Positions 32,487 through 47,100 of a stretch of 64,000 nt of DNA are shown here, one piece after another. This stretch comes from Sorex araneus (taxonomy: Eukaryota; Chordata; Mammalia; Eulipotyphla; Soricidae). Position 1 is the stretch's first letter. Every line of letters starts with the position of its first letter. Below the pieces are notes generated by a model that did no database searches, had not been told where the DNA came from, and saw only the letters and a list, made by a program, of their open reading frames with translations. Position numbers and translations under genes: made by a program. The stretch is from NCBI RefSeq assembly GCF_027595985.1, contig NC_073312.1, positions 10,662,926-10,726,925 of the forward strand. Direction: 5' to 3'.

Positions 32487-34860
32487 TTTTTTTCAGTGTT
32501 TTTTTTTTAATTAATAGTTTATTTTTAATTAGTGAGTCAACGTGAGGGTACAGTTACAGATTTATACATTTTTGTGCTCATGTTTCTCCCTTACAAAGTT
32601 TGATAACCCATCCCTTCACCAGTGCCCATTCTCCACCACCAGTAAACCCAATATCCCTCCCCCCCTCCCCAGTCCCGTCTCCCCCCACCCCACACTGCCA
32701 CTATGGCAGGGTATTCCCTTTTGTTCTCTCTCTCTGATTAGGTGTTGTGGTTTGCAATAAAGGTGTTGAGTGGCCATTGTGTTGTCTCTAGTCTATATTG
32801 GGCCCGCATCATCTTTCCCCCACATGACCAACAACCACATTTTACTTGGTGTTCCCTTCTCTGAGTTGCCCAGAATGAGAGAACAGCCTCCAAGCCATGG
32901 TGACAACCTCCTGGTACTTATTTCTACTATTCTTGGGTGTTAGTCTTATAGTCTATTATTCTATATTCCACAGATGAGTGCAATCTTTCTATGTCTGTCT
33001 CTCTCTTTCTGACTCATTTCACTTAGCATGATACTTTCCATGTTGATCCGCTTATATGCAAACGTCATGACCTCATTTTTTCTAACAGCTGCATAGTATT
33101 CCATTGTATAGATGTACCAGAGTTTCTTCAACCAGTCATCTGTTCTAGGGCACTCGGGTTTTTTCCAGATTCTGGCTATTGTAAACAGTGCTGCGATGAA
33201 CATATAAGTGCAGATGTCATTTCGACTATACTTTTTGGCTTTTCTGGGATATATTCCCAGCAGTGGTATTGCTGGGTCAAATGGGAGCTCAACCTCTAGT
33301 TTTTTGAGAATCGTCCATATTGTTTTCCAAAAGGGCTGAACTAGCCGACATTCCCACCAGCAGTGTAGAAGGGTCCCTTTCTCCCCACATCCTCTCCAAC
33401 AGCGGTTGCTTTTGTTCTTTTGGATGTGTGCTAGCCTCTGTGGTGTGAGGTGGTATCTCATGGTTGTTTTGATCTGCATCTCTCTGATGATTAGTGATGT
33501 AGAGCACTTTTTCATGTGTCTTTTGGCCATTCGTATCTCTTCCTTGGTAAATTTCTGTTCATTTCTTCGCCCCATTTTTTGATGGGGTTGGATGTTTTCT
33601 TCTTGTAGAGTTCAACCAGTGCTTTATATACCCTTGATATCAACCCCTTATCTGATGGGTATTGTGTAAATATCCTTTCCCATTCTGTAGATAGTCTTTG
33701 TATTCTGGTCACTGTATCTTTTGCAGTGCAGAAGCTTTTTAGTTTAATGTAGTCCCATTTGTTGATCTCTGTTTTTACTAGATTGCTTAGTTCCGTGTCA
33801 TCTTTGAAGATACCTTTATCTTCAATATCCTGGAGGGTTTTGCCTACCTTGTCTTCAATGTACCTTATGGTTTGTGGTCTGATGTTGAGGTCTTTAATCC
33901 ATTTTGATCTGACTTTTGTGCATGGTGTCAGATCGAGTTCTAAGCCCATTTTTTTGCATGTGGTTGTCCAGTTGTGCCAGCACCATTTGTTAAAGAGACT
34001 TTCCTTGTTCCACTTCACATCTCTTGCACCTTTATCAAAGATTAGATGATCATACATTTGAGGTTGTGTGTGGGGATATTCCACCCTGTTCCATTGGTCT
34101 GCAGCTCTGCCTTTGTTCCAGTACCATGCTGTTTTAATTGTTACCGCTTTGTAGTAGAGTTTAAGGTTGGGGAGGGTGATGCCTCCCATCATCTTTTTCC
34201 CAAGAATTGTTTTAGCTATCCGTGGGCGTTTATTGTTCCATATAAATTTCAGGATTGCTTGCTCCATTTCTTTGAAGAATGCCATGGGTATCCCTATAGG
34301 GATTGCGTCAAATCTGTATAATGCTTTTGGGAGTATTGCCATTTTGACAATGTTTATTCTCCCTATCCATGAGCAGGGGATATTTTTCCATTTCCTCATG
34401 TCCTCTTTTATTTCATGAAGTAGCGTTTTATAGTTTTCTTTGTAGAGGTCCTTTACTTCTTTAGTTAAGCTGATTCCAAGGTATTTGATTTTCTGGGGCA
34501 CAATTGTGAACGGGATTGCTTTTTTCATGTCCCTTTCCTCTGTCTCATTGTTTGCATATAGGAAGGCCATGGATTTTTGGGTATTGATTTTATAGCCTGC
34601 GACTTTACTGTATAGGTCAATTGTTTCTAGGAGTTTCTTACTAGAGCTTTTAGGTTTCTCTAGGTATAGTATCATATCGTCTGCGAATAGTGAGAGCTTG
34701 ATTTCTTCCTTTCCAATCTGAATCCCCTTAATATCTTTTTCTTGCCTGATGGCTATTGCTAATACTTCCAGTACTATATTATAGAGAAGTGGTGAGAGTG
34801 GGCATCCTTGTCTTGTCCCCGATCTTAGAGGAAAAGCCCTTAGTTTTTCTCCATTGATGA
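32487..34860 (-). mobile_element. 5'-truncated LINE-1 with target-site duplication
   Basis: 2.4-kb L1 in reverse orientation. The 16-bp flank AGAACGCAGGTGTCTT (32471-32486) recurs with one mismatch at 34861-34876. It contains the ORF2 reverse-transcriptase core with the FADD motif, the C-terminal region and the 3' UTR, and ends in a T-run at its low-coordinate side. Confidence 0.95.
32961..34860 (-). pseudogene. L1 ORF2 remnant (reverse transcriptase, C-terminal part)
   Basis: Two long frames, about 33512-34860 (including [14 protein letters not shown] and [12 protein letters not shown]) and 32961-33575 (including [15 protein letters not shown] and [13 protein letters not shown]), overlap in different frames. 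One frameshift near 33,555 breaks the protein, and the N-terminal endonuclease is missing through 5' truncation. It is not a host gene. Confidence 0.95.
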
Positions 34861-36278
34861 AGAACTCAGGTGTCTTCTCAGAGTTGAAGTGGACAGTCTC
34901 CCTGACCATTTGCCTACCTCCATACTTCTAAAAGCCCTAGTAACCATGCTCACCATATCTGCCACTACATTAACTCATTGGCCCAGACCATAAATCTGAA
35001 GTCTCTGGGCTGTGGAACCATGTATACAGCTGTGTGACAAATCCTAGTTCCTTAATACTGAAATTTGAGTAGGATCACACCAAATTAGGGAAAATAACAT
35101 ATAATCCAACTGAATTTAACAAAAAATGAACACAGAAGACTCAACTAGCAACACCCTAGCAAATTCTTAGACAAGGACTTAAAAACACTATGATGAGATA
35201 TACAATTTTCACATAAAAATGGATATTTTTATACTGACTGATTTTTAATATTAGAGCTTTGTTATCTAATCAATGTCAACTCTAGTATTGTATTAACTGT
35301 CTGGCTTTTGTCTACACTAAAATAAATTTAAAATAAATTAGGGGAGGAGAAAATAGAGGTATGAGCAGAAAGAAAGTAGCTACCCCTCTCGGTGTGGGTC
35401 TGGGGAAGTCAAAGATTAAAACCACAGTGGGTCCGTGGTGAGAACTGTTTGAGTTCTTGGTGCAGCACCACTGTGTGCAAGGTGGTTCACAACTGACATC
35501 CAGCTGGTTCAAACTGGACACGTCCAAGGGTTTAGAGATGAGCTCTCATATGGATCAGTGCTCTTCTGCCTCCCATACCTGTGGCTCGCCCTGCTTCATG
35601 GACCAGTGGCTGAAGAATGCTGATATCGATGCTCCACCTGTTCAGGAGGTCCTAGGTCATGTACTTGCTCTACAACATCCTTCCCTGTCACCTCTCAGGC
35701 AATCTACACTAGATTGTTTACACTTAATGTTCTTTGTTGTATTGGGACCTAGCTTCAAGATATACCGGAAGTTGATGGAAAAAGATGTTTACAACTACAT
35801 AGGGAGTAGACAAAAGCATCTAAAATGTGATTGAGAGTTTTATTTTTTGTATTTCTCCCAGCTTTCATTTGTCTATAATGTGTGTGTCTCTGTTTCAGTG
35901 CCTGTGTTTGTGTGTGTCTGTGTGTTTGTATGTGTGCTTATGCTGCTGCAGTTGTGATCCTGGTTTGAGGAGAAGAAATCCCCTGGTAGAACCTTGAGCT
36001 TCAGCACAGGGACCAGAATTAGCAGCTAGAAGGAAGGGGAGTCTCTCATAGTTCCACCAATGAATAGTAGCTAGAGAGGGATGCACCAACATTTCCCCTC
36101 ACAATATCCTGGGGAAACATAGATGCACGCGGGAGAAGGCTGGAGGCTCAGCACCTTATCATCCTCTTTGAGCTTCACCTGAAAGTGAGGACAGGAAGTC
36201 CATATCTTAGCAGATAGCTTCAGACTAAGTGAGTAGTGTATCCTGGAGCTTTGTAAACAGGATGCCTGTGTTAGGAAT

Positions 36279-36500
36279 CACCGTATCACTGTATCTCTGT
36301 CATCCCATTGTTCGTCGATTTACTCCAGCGGGCACCAGTAACGTCTCTATTACACTCAGCCCTGAGATTTTAGCAGCTTCTCTTTACTCGTATTTCCCAA
36401 GGATTGGAAGCTTTTTCAGGGTCAGGGGAATGAGACCTATCTTTACTGTTCTTGGCATATTGAATACGCCACAGGTAGCTTTCTAGGCTCTGCCGTACGG
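36279..36500 (-). mobile_element. SINE-B (long middle form) with target-site duplication
   Basis: Reverse: CCAGCGGGCACCAGTAACG, AGCCCTGAGATTTTAGCAGC, TATTGAATACGCCAC. TGTTAGGAAT flanks it at 36269-36278 and 36501-36510. The tRNA-like head is absent, so it was 5'-truncated at insertion. Confidence 0.9.
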
Positions 36501-36880
36501 TGTTAGGAATAACAAGACCAAAATTTTGGAATTCACTGTCAAAGGCTTGCTGAAATTCTCTCTCTGAGGAGCAGGCTAACACACAGAGTTGAGTGTATTT
36601 AGCTCTTATATCCAACCTGGCTAAACTAAATTAAGGGAACAGAGTTCAGCAAGCAAGAGGTGAGGCAGTCTATGTCTGAAAGCACAGCCTTCCACACCAC
36701 CAGAGAGCACCTGCCTGGTGGGAAATATGGTGCCGGGCTCTAGAAATAAGAATATTTCATTCTAAAATGGACTGGGCCAGAAATAGGTGAAAAATTTGAA
36801 TAAAATATTCATTAAAAATGAAAGCAACTTGAAAACTGCTTCACTATGATATAAATGGTCATTCCAATGAATTAAAAGAT

Positions 36881-37062
36881 TTTTTGACCACACTCAGATG
36901 TGCTTGGGTACTACTCTTGGCTCTTTGTTCAGGGATTACTCCTGATGATCCTCAGGATGACCACTCCTGGTGGCCCTAGGAGACCAAATCTGGGTCCCCT
37001 AGGTGTGTACGCTACATACACAACAAGTGCCTTACTCTCTGTACCCTCTCTCTCTCTGGTCC
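36881..37062 (-). mobile_element. Diverged SINE-A copy
   Basis: ACACTCAGATGTGCTTGGG, GGGATTACTCCTGATGATCC, decayed head CTCTCTGGTCC. Confidence 0.75.
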
Positions 37063-38019
37063 TTTTCCCAACAGGTTCTATTTTTAAATACCCGACTCTA
37101 CTGGATTCATTCATTCTTTCCATTAGTGAGATGGTCATTTAGAAAATATTTATTTGGTTTCCACCTACACATCTGGCCTATGCCAGTCACATGCAACATT
37201 CAAGTCCCTCAAGGAGTTAACAAACAGACATGTAAGTTACAGACAGACACATAAGTCAGTGATCATAATACAAGGGACTCTTTGGGATGAGAGAAGTCCT
37301 GGGGCAGCTGGAATGTTTTAGTCTAGGTCAAAGGTTAGGGAGGAAGGAAAGGCTTCCTAGAGAAAGTGATGACTGAGTAGAGAATTAATTAAGGATCAGT
37401 GAACATTAGGCCAATAGACAGAGGAAAGAGAATGATCTTATGAAGAGAAAGAATTTGAACGAAGGCCCACAAGCATCCTGGGCCAAGACACTCGGGGCTG
37501 GCGGGCAGAGCTTGGATGTGAAGTTACCAAAGCAATGCAATGAGGGATAATTCTAGAATTCTAGGTGCAAACAAAACCAAGAAGGGGTCTTGTGAGTTCC
37601 CATGGGATGTGGTTTCTGTTCTGGGGGTCAGCGAGAGGATTTTGGACTTGTGCTTTAGAAAGATCCGAAAGGCCGCGGTGAGGAGAGGGGCTACAAGAAG
37701 CCCATCCAGAGCTAGGAAACAAAGATTTGGCTCTGCCTGGTCCCTGTGTTCTTATGTGGGTCCTGAGATGACTGATTCTGAGCAGACAGAGAAGTAAAAG
37801 ACAATGGCCAAATGGTGAAAGTGGGCGTTCTCAGGTCTTCCACCAGGAGGTTCATTTCAAACCTGGAAATAATATTCCAAGCTCAAATGTCACTTGACAT
37901 GTCGCAAGATTCAGCAGTGATTGGCGGTCATTTGAATCCATCAATCACCTGGTCTAAAGTTTCATCGAAAATAACGGATGTGATGACACAGAGACAACTG
38001 TATTGCATCATCATTAGAT

Positions 38020-38025
38020 TTTATT
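38020..38025 (-). terminator. PNLIP: PNLIP polyadenylation signal
   Basis: Minus-strand AATAAA 35 bp after the stop codon, implying a very short 3' UTR. The flanking bases ACCAATAAAATCT are identical to those at the PNLIPRP1 signal. Confidence 0.85.
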
Positions 38026-38060
38026 GGTGGTGAAGTTCAAAAGACACATGTCAGGAGCTC

Positions 38061-38124
38061 TTAACATGGGGTAAGAGTGAGCAGAGTGTCCTCCCTCACG
38101 GTCTCCAGACTACAGAAGTTGAAC
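38061..38124 (-). CDS. PNLIP: PNLIP coding exon 12 and stop
   Basis: 64 bp, residues 446-465, [15 protein letters not shown] ending LTPC, then stop TAA at 38061-38063. The final Cys is the ancestral C-terminus of the family. Confidence 0.96.
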
Positions 38125-41100
38125 CTGCAGAAAAACAAGAGGTCAGTTTCTCCAGGCACACAGTGGATGTGGTGAACATGTAACAACCTCTGCAGCTTTC
38201 TCTGTGGGTCCCCAGGGCCAAGACTAGACATGAGGTGGGTGCCTGGAGGGTGGGCAGACACCTTCTGATAAGGGGACTGAAGTGTGCTCCTCTATTTTGA
38301 TTCATGACTGGGCAAATGGCAGAAAGAGTCTGAGACATAGTCAATAGAACTGGGAACTGAATAGGTGGAGGGTAGGGACCAAGAGATAATGATAGAGGGA
38401 TCTCGAAACACTTGTGGGAGGATTGGTGTAGCAGCTCTACATCTATAAAATCATAACTTCAATGCTAATACAAACTAGGATACCTCAATAAAAATATAAA
38501 GAGGTGATGTCATTGGACATGCAAAGATTGGAGACAGTTTAGTTGTCCCATACTAAAAGCACCTTATACACATAAGTTCATTGTCAGCCAATGTCACAGG
38601 GAAAGAGTAGGGTCAGCCATGTGACAAAAATTCAGCCATAGTAATATTACAAGTTCCTAACTATATTGAGAAGGCATTATTTATTTTAATTTGGTACTTG
38701 ACTAACCATATTTGTTAAAAAGTTTATAAATTTTGGAGTTACTGAATACTTTTTCATTCTGATAAACTTTCTCAAGCTTAGCTTTGGGGTGCAGCTATTT
38801 GATCCTTTTAGGTCAACCAAAATTTAGGATGTACTACTGAGGAATGTAACTTTCTGAACCTTTTTTCCCATAGTTCTGGAATTCTGGGCTTTTTCAGACA
38901 GGTTCATGGAAACAAGTACAATTCCTGCCTTGCTAGATAACAGGGTTACTATTCTTTCTCATCCTTTAAGATGGGTATTTCATGCAGGCGTGGACACTAG
39001 TCAGTACTCTGTTGACTATTCAAAGGAACAATCTATTTCTGAGAGTCTTGTGTCCCTCTTCCTTCTGGTCCAGTCATGGACAATCTGATTGTCTTGAATT
39101 TTCTGGATTCTTAGCTCTGATTTCTCTATTCAAGGTGTCCACTGGGCTTTCAATTTTTTTTCTACTTGTGTGACACCCTAGGTACTTTCTCAAAGCATTA
39201 GGCTGGACATAACTCTTACTTGTTTCTTATCTCTTTGCTGCCTGTTGTTCAGTAGTTTAAGAATTATCACACCATCTTCTTTGTTGTAATTTTTGGTTAC
39301 TTCCATTAGGAGGAGAATTATGCTTCTGTAACTTTTACTTTTATTTGAAGCAAAAACCTCTTTCACTCCCACAATCCCCCACCCAGTTGGACTGAATGAC
39401 ATGCTGATAGAGTGTATTTCTGTGTCTCAGAAAGTGATTTTATACTCAAAGCACTTGGACTGTTATTGGTATTGTTATCATGTCCCTCCAATCACATTTT
39501 CTGATAGTTCACCATGGTAAGTATTCTTTCATCACACCCATTTCAATATTGGTTATAATCAAGATTTCACTAAAATCACCATGTCACATCATTACCTATT
39601 TGTAATCCTTGATAGGTTAAGTGTTTTCCTAATCATTTAAGGGGAAATTTGGTAAAACTAGAAAACTTAGTGGCAGTTACACATGTGAAGCACAGGCACA
39701 GCACAAGTTACAGCAGCTAAAGGAAATGGTTCTTTTTGTTTTAATATTATGAAGCCAGACTGTCACCCTAATACTAATGTGCATCAGAAGAATATGTCTT
39801 CATCTACTAATCTACCAACGTTGTTTTTCTAAAGGGCTGGACTTTCTTTTAAAGAGACCAAAGTTAATAGGAAGCAACTGTTGGCAGGGTTGCAGGAGAC
39901 CCACAATTGGGAGGCCTAATTCAAAGTTGACTGTTGTTGGGAGTGGAGGGATAAATGTGATGCAAATCTCTTTGGATTCTGTTACTTACAAGGTTCCATC
40001 ATTTCTTTCCACTGTGACCTTGGATACTCCCACTCTAGGCAGAGTTGGGTTGATCACTTTATTGTACCAAATGAACTTAACCTTCTGGACATCACCAACA
40101 TTCACATCGGAGTCAAATTCATTGGAGTGAGTACTGCCTGGTTGGAGAGTTCCCCTTGATGTAGAAAAAAATGAGTAAACACATAAATGAACATGGATAC
40201 ATTTACATATAAACATAAATAAATATGTTTCTACTACCCATTTATGATGCAGTCCCAGTAAGAGGCCTGCTAGTACATTTGTCATGATAAAGTTTTCTCA
40301 GTGGGAGGTAGTCCATTTGCCATGAGTTACTTGTATTACTTTAAAGTTGTTTTTACTAGCAAAACTGTAGACTTGTTTTAGTTATAATCCTCCCACAACT
40401 AAGTGATGACACCTTTATAATGTTACTACCTTCTTCTGCCCAGTGGTTTGGCGGTCACAACAATTTTTTTTACTGATGAAAATAATATTGCGGCCCATCA
40501 TAAGAAACATCAATGGCTTTTCCAGGAAATAGAGAAGTTAAGAAGCAGGATTCTGACATAGATTTTGTTGAGCCTGAGTCTTCTCCCTTTCATGGCAAAT
40601 GGATGGACTGTTCTCCCTTCTAGTAATGGACTCTTGTGTCCACAATACACACAATCAGTGCTAAGTATTTCAACACTGCAGAAGCTTTGAGTCATTTTGT
40701 ACTCACTTGAAAATTTCATACTGCTTAGAGTTTCCGTTACTTCCAAACAAAGCCACCAATGCATGTCCTGTCACCTTCTTTCCAGACAGAGTGATAGTTA
40801 CCTTATACCTCCAGCCTGCACCAGGAAGATATTTGCAAAATGTCAGCTCACAGAGAAGCTGCATGGAAGACAGGAACACCTGGGTTCCACCGCAGCTAGT
40901 TTGGAATCATATATAGAAGTAATAGAGTGATTTTTCTGGTCAAAGGAGCATGGATCAGTTCTTAGAGGCAGAGAGGAGCATAGAAACTTTCCAAAGGCAA
41001 TAGATTTCAAAGTAAAGGACTAAATGATTCATGTTATTATCCATATTTTCACCTCAGAATATAATCTAGGTGAAGCTTCTTCGGCTAAAATCTTCTGGTA

Positions 41101-44100
41101 AAAGATTTTTACAAATATTTTGCTAAAAGATTAAAAAAAATTTTTCTCTAAAATGGGGAAATAGAATATGACAATTTTATCAATTTGCTTCACTGTTACA
41201 GATCACAGATTACAGATTTTAGAGTAGTGTCTTTTTTTGTCTTAGTGGTCTATATTTATTTAAAAATTATAACTCAAGTTTCCATTGTCCTTGGAAATAT
41301 ATTAATTTTTGGTCCACATTAATGGGGAACTACCAGTTTTTGCCACTTAGAGCTGGTCTGGACCACTCTAAGTGGGAGAGAGTGAAAGTTTAACTTTATC
41401 TATGCAATGCAGCTAAACTTATTGGTTGCTGTCCAGTAAGTAAAAAGAGAAGCTTTTTACTCTTTTATCCAGAGAGGACCCCAGGGCCTGTCCCCAGGCT
41501 TTGCAATCCCTCTGCCCTCTAATTTCTATTATCCAAGTAGCCATTGATAATCCTAAATATCTCCCAAATCTGTCAAGCCCGTTCCACTCCCACCACCACT
41601 GCCATCTCTCTTCTGCATTGCTTTTCTGTTTCTGCCATAACTTCAGAAAAGCTCCTGACTGCAAGGGGGAGAGGCTGGAGTAGAAGAAATACTCAGCACT
41701 AAAATCAAATGTGAGAGAATCAATTTTCTATCATGTCCCCAGATCTGTTCTGTTTTCCAGGTTGTTAAAAGTAACATTAAACATGCATTTGAGTATTTTT
41801 TTTCATGTTTGGGAGGAGTGTTTGAAACTTTTGTGCAGAAAAGCATTTTCGCAGAACATAATAAAGTAAAGAATTCCAGGCCAAAAAAAGATATAGAGGC
41901 TTACGGGCAAAATTGCTGGCATCACCGGTGTTAAGATAAAATTTCTGGAACTCTGCACTTGTTTTCCCAATGAATCTATCAGCATAATGGCCCATCTGTG
42001 GGCAGCCGCCACTTGGACAAGGGAAGCACTTGTTCTAGAGAAAATAAAAAAATGGGAATGAGAACAGTCTTGATTTCATTTCATTACTATTATTCTGGTA
42101 TGTGGGACACTTTCAGTGGTACTCAGAGGTGACTCCCAGCTCAGTGCTTTAGAGTTGCTCTTGGTGGAGCTTGGAGCCCTTGGGAATCCACCCTGGGTCT
42201 CCCAAATGCAGGGCATCCATGCCAACCCTTACAGCTACCTCCCTGATCCGTTGTTCTTTCTTTTCATAATGCACCACCTTTTTTTTGCATGCGCTGCTGC
42301 AATTCAAATGTTCTAAAGAGAATTCTGTTCCAACACAGGACTAGCAAAGTTTAAAAGGCTTCTCATTTTAAAATAATGAGCCAGCAATTTCACTGTTAAA
42401 TAACACGACACTTTTAAAGAGATTACCACAAATCACACGAGAAGGAAGCTATAGCTTTCCTCTTCTGCCTAGCTTCCTTGAGACACTCTTCAGCTGGGAT
42501 GTAGTTATTATAAAAAAAAAATAAAAGCAGGAGGTGGCAATCAGCTTCTGACATTGATCAAATGGGAGGACGAGTCAGGGTTTTCTCAATTTCTTTAGTT
42601 CCTACAAAGCAGCATCTGAAAGATTCATATCTCAGAATTGCTCCAGTGTGGAAGGAAAATGAGTTCCGGGTGTGGAGAAGATAGAGATCATATAGGCCTG
42701 TTCCTTTCTATGATCATGGGGTTGTGGGAGAGGAAGGGAGGGAACAGGTTGGGAAAAACAAGCATGACAACTCTAGCTGTGGGAGGGTAAAGGCTGCTCC
42801 GCAGTAGAGGCCTGTGGTGAGACTCCCAGGTCTGTGGATCAGATGGACGGGGCCAGCCTCAGGGTCTTCACCTCACACAAGCTAGAGGGAAACTTGGGCA
42901 GCTAGACAGAAATGACCCCAACACTGCAGGAAGTGCTCCAACAAAAGAAGTAAACAGAAGCTAGTCATGTACCCATCGATAATGCAGATTCCCCCTATTC
43001 CCCCCCACACACACCAGCCCTCTCCCCTTGCCCAATATATGCCCTGATCAGTCCAATCACCTTGCTCATTACCAGCTTGGAGATACACTAGTGCGGAGAC
43101 TCCCATAACTGAGAAATCTGTAGAATGGTATATCTTATAAAAATGTGAAGGTGACTGAGGGGTCATGAAAATTAAATGAGTGAAAGATATGTCCAAACTG
43201 CAGTGACAAGGCCACTGGGAGAGAGAAACTGAGGCACACATGATTGCTTAGTGCCCTGAACTTGCAACAGTCTATATTATGCGCATCCCATTGCCTAACA
43301 ATCTCTATTATGCTAAGAAGCCTCATCCTGACACCGGAAGGATGAAGTTGCAGAGATGCTGCCAAACCTCTTCACAGTCATAAATAAATTCTATGAGATC
43401 ATGACTTCCAAGAGGACAATCTTTCATCTGCATTAACAAGCAACAATCACTCCATCCTATATGTATGTTTTCTACCCCCTTTCAAGGAATATTTACCTGT
43501 ATGAAGAAGCTCTACCTCTATCTTTGTATTTTTCCCCCACATCAAAAAAATTGGCATAGCCTTGCTGATTGGTAGGTCTCAGCTACAATTCCTTAAAGGT
43601 CTCTAAGAAAATCTTTGTTATACTGGCAGATAAAATTCTGACTCACAACTGAAATATTATTTAACAAATGTTTGGGCATCTTCTGAAATATTTGTATTAC
43701 TTAATCCAAGTCTTCTCTCAGAGAGCCCAGCAAGCTACTGAGAGTATGGAGCAGTCTGGCAAGCTACCCGTGCGTATTGGATATGCCAAAAAACAGTAAC
43801 AATAAGTCTCTCAATGAGATACATTACTGGTGCCCGCTCGAACAAATTTAATCAAGTCTTAACTGAATGAAGCCTAAACATCAGTGTCTGCTTTCTCCAT
43901 TATTTAGAGAATGGGGATTTGGGAAATATAGAAATAAAGTTAGACTGTCTTGTGTGTGCTTGTTTTATGTAAAATCTGTACTGTGAATTAAACATCCATG
44001 CCCTAAAATACACACACATAAATATCAACATTTGTTGATTGTTGACTATTATGTTTCAATGTATGAGATAAGCAATTAAAGCACATTTCTTCTTAAATTC

Positions 44101-47100
44101 TCCCACCAAAGTTTGGAGTCTACCATTATTATTTACACTTAGAAAAGAATAAACTGCTCTACTACAATTTTTTTCCCTCAACTCATTGATCTATTTGAGG
44201 GCAAAACCAGAACTCACATTCCCTCCCTAGTTCCTAAGTAGATCTCCTTATTAATTTTCACTTCATCTAACACAATACTTGAAATTCTGTTATTAAATGA
44301 CATGTTATAAATTTTTACTTAAAAATATTACAATAGCTAGCAATGCAATTAAACAAATAGACAATAGCCATGTCATGCACCAGATAACATTAAATGATCC
44401 TAATTAGATATATAGAGAATATCAAGAAAACTGAGCACTCAATAAAAAAAAGATCTTGACAATTAGGATATTGCACAAAATTGTCTCATGCCTATAATGA
44501 CACTGTTTTATAAGGTCAGTCTTTAGAACAAATTTTCCATGTTAATTAGCATCCTTTAGCACTGGAATTTCTTCCATTAGACTCTCTTTTTATTCACCTA
44601 GAACTTAGTTCCCAAGTAAGTTTTACCATTTACTTGCTACATATAGAAGTCTTAAAAACCTGGCAGATAGCAGACATTTCAGTTTACAAGCCCATTTTTC
44701 TGAAGTTCTTGTTTCATCATGATTCTAATAAAGATTTATGATTCAGGGTATGAATAATATGACAGTCATATGATAACAGTGACTGGATGCCAGTTATGTA
44801 CCAGTCATGAGACTGATTGTCTCCAAGTTATCCAAGTCCAAGAAAACATTGACTTACTGCTTTGAAAACATTGTAAGAGACACAGGAGTATCCAGCAAAG
44901 CCATCGGGATGGAGGATGCTGTCAGAATAATACTTGTAGCTTCTGAGGTGATTGCAGGCCACGAAGTCACGAGTTCCTTTGAAATCAAACATGATTACCC
45001 ATAAGCAACTGATCCAAATTTCCAAGTTATATCAAGGTCATAATACAGTTTTTGAATAGGTTTATCTAATAAGTGCTAACTCTTGGCTGTCATAAGTTAA
45101 ATCGTGTACAAAATGTATTTGTGATGTTTTGTTTTGTGTTTTGAGTCACACTCAGCGGTGCTCAGGATTTCTTCTTGGCTTTGCACTCAGATAACTTTTA
45201 GAGGGTCTTGAGGGACCATACGTGGTGCAAGGGAATAAATCCTGTTTTACCCTATGCAAGGCGAGTACCCTACCTGTTGCATTGTTGTTTTAGTTCTAGG
45301 AAGCTGACTTTGAAACATTCTTTCCTATGCTCTTCTTTCTCTCTTCCCCCAATAAAAACTCCTTATCCCAGGAATATAATTGAATGCCCTTTTTGATAGA
45401 AAAATGATAGACCTGTATTATGCCCAAAGATTTACAACTCTAGCAAAACAAAGCTCAGAACTTGCCACAATAAAATTTCTTGGTGTATCTAATAGTTTTA
45501 CCTTCCCAGATTCCCTCGATATCCACAATCTGAGACAGAATGTTCTTCTGACATCCGGGCATATCTTCTCCTCCATTTGGGAAGAAATCCAGGTGGCCCA
45601 CAGTTTGGCTCATTCCAAATCCTGAGGAATTTTTCAATATAAAAAAGTTGAGGTGAATATAGTATAGAATCAAAATGTTCAAACAGCACTCTAATATATG
45701 GACTTAAAAAGCACTCTTGGAAGGTGAATTCAGGAACTCACCAATGTTGGGGATTATGGGGGAAGCATCAGTGTGAATGACATCCACAAACCGGGCATCA
45801 CTGGGATCCAGTCGCACCAGTTCAGGTGTGCCCTCGAAGCAAGGTTCAGCGGGATCCAAACCTAAATAAAAAAGGATGCATCATGGTAATTTCCTTGTGC
45901 CTGTGCATTTGTCTTTCTTCATTAATTACTGGATGGCAGCATTGGATGTAATCTTGATTAATGCATGAAAGAGAATCTAGTCCCTTCCCTTTTTTTTTAC
46001 CATTTTCTCAAGAGAAACATGTGTCTAGCTTACTATCTTTATTAAAATAAATTTTCAGCAAACGATGGGATTGACTCTATTTATTGACACAGTCTCTATA
46101 GCAATCCTATTCCCCTCCCAGCAGTAACTAGTATAGAGCCAGACTCTGGGAGAAGCTGACTCCGAAGGGTTTCTCATACTAAAAGAGGGTCACCTCCCAA
46201 GAGGTAAAAGACCTGTACTTTCACAGTCTTGGGACCATAGTTTCATATAATGCCTGGTAGAGCCAATTTTACTCAACATTGATGGCCTATGGGAAGAAAC
46301 ACTCTCCCCAGTAAAGTAGCAATAGATATTTCAAATGTAATCCAACTGAGCCAAACTATTTTAAAAGAATCACAATGTCAAGGAAAATGTTTGCTCTCCA
46401 AAAGAGTCACTTTTCAGATCTGGGATTACAAATAATTTCATAAAACTTAATAGGTTGGTCTGAAGACTTGGGTACCAAATTTGTGAGCTCCGTGGCCAGT
46501 TTGCAGTCCAGAAGATCATGTTTCTCATCTAAGTAGCAGTGCATGGAATTGGCAGCTCGGGTCAATCTCACCTGCACCCTCAACTCTTAGATTGTGTTTA
46601 ATGAGATTTGGGCGAATTATCAATGGTTACTGACATAGAATATGATTAATATTTTTAGCTCTTCAGACTTAACTCTATTTGTTATTTATTCTATTATTTA
46701 TGTTTTATTCTATTCCAGAAACTTATCTATTGTGAATGCCCCACAAAGGAAATACAATTGCCTCTTGATTCAAATAAGCCTCTAGATGTTCTTAATTAAC
46801 ATGCTTTATTCATATGTTAAACGGGACTTTATGGATCAATGATTGATATTGAAAAAAGAATCCACAAGGCCTCAGGGCACATTGATTTATTGGGAGAAAG
46901 TGAAAACCTGCCTATCAGGTACCAAATAGGGCTGCCCCATATTTCTATATTTTGAGATACTGCAGAGAAGAGAATTACACTACTCCATCTCGGATTACAG
47001 ACTTTACTCTTTTCAACCAACCTGTGATCCTAGCAACAGTGCCATTGGTTCTTCTTCCAGCCTCTCCAGCAGCATGAGACCCCAGACTGTGGCCAATGAT

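Larger units (their letters stand above)
26905..38019. other. Intergenic region between PNLIP and PNLIPRP1
   Basis: About 11 kb with no recognised host gene. Contents: three SINE-A copies just upstream of the PNLIPRP1 promoter, the long pyrimidine tract, L1 fragments, a 2.4-kb L1, TG-rich repeats near 31,710-31,910 and 35,880-35,940, and a SINE-B/SINE-A pair near 36,300-37,060. A short signal-peptide-like frame near 29,570-29,685 is noted under findings. Confidence 0.6.

Noticed and set aside
33512-34909. 465-codon frame with reverse-transcriptase motifs, as a possible host gene
   Set aside because: It is L1 ORF2 within a truncated L1 flanked by target-site duplications. Its first residues come from flanking DNA, and the protein is broken by a frameshift.
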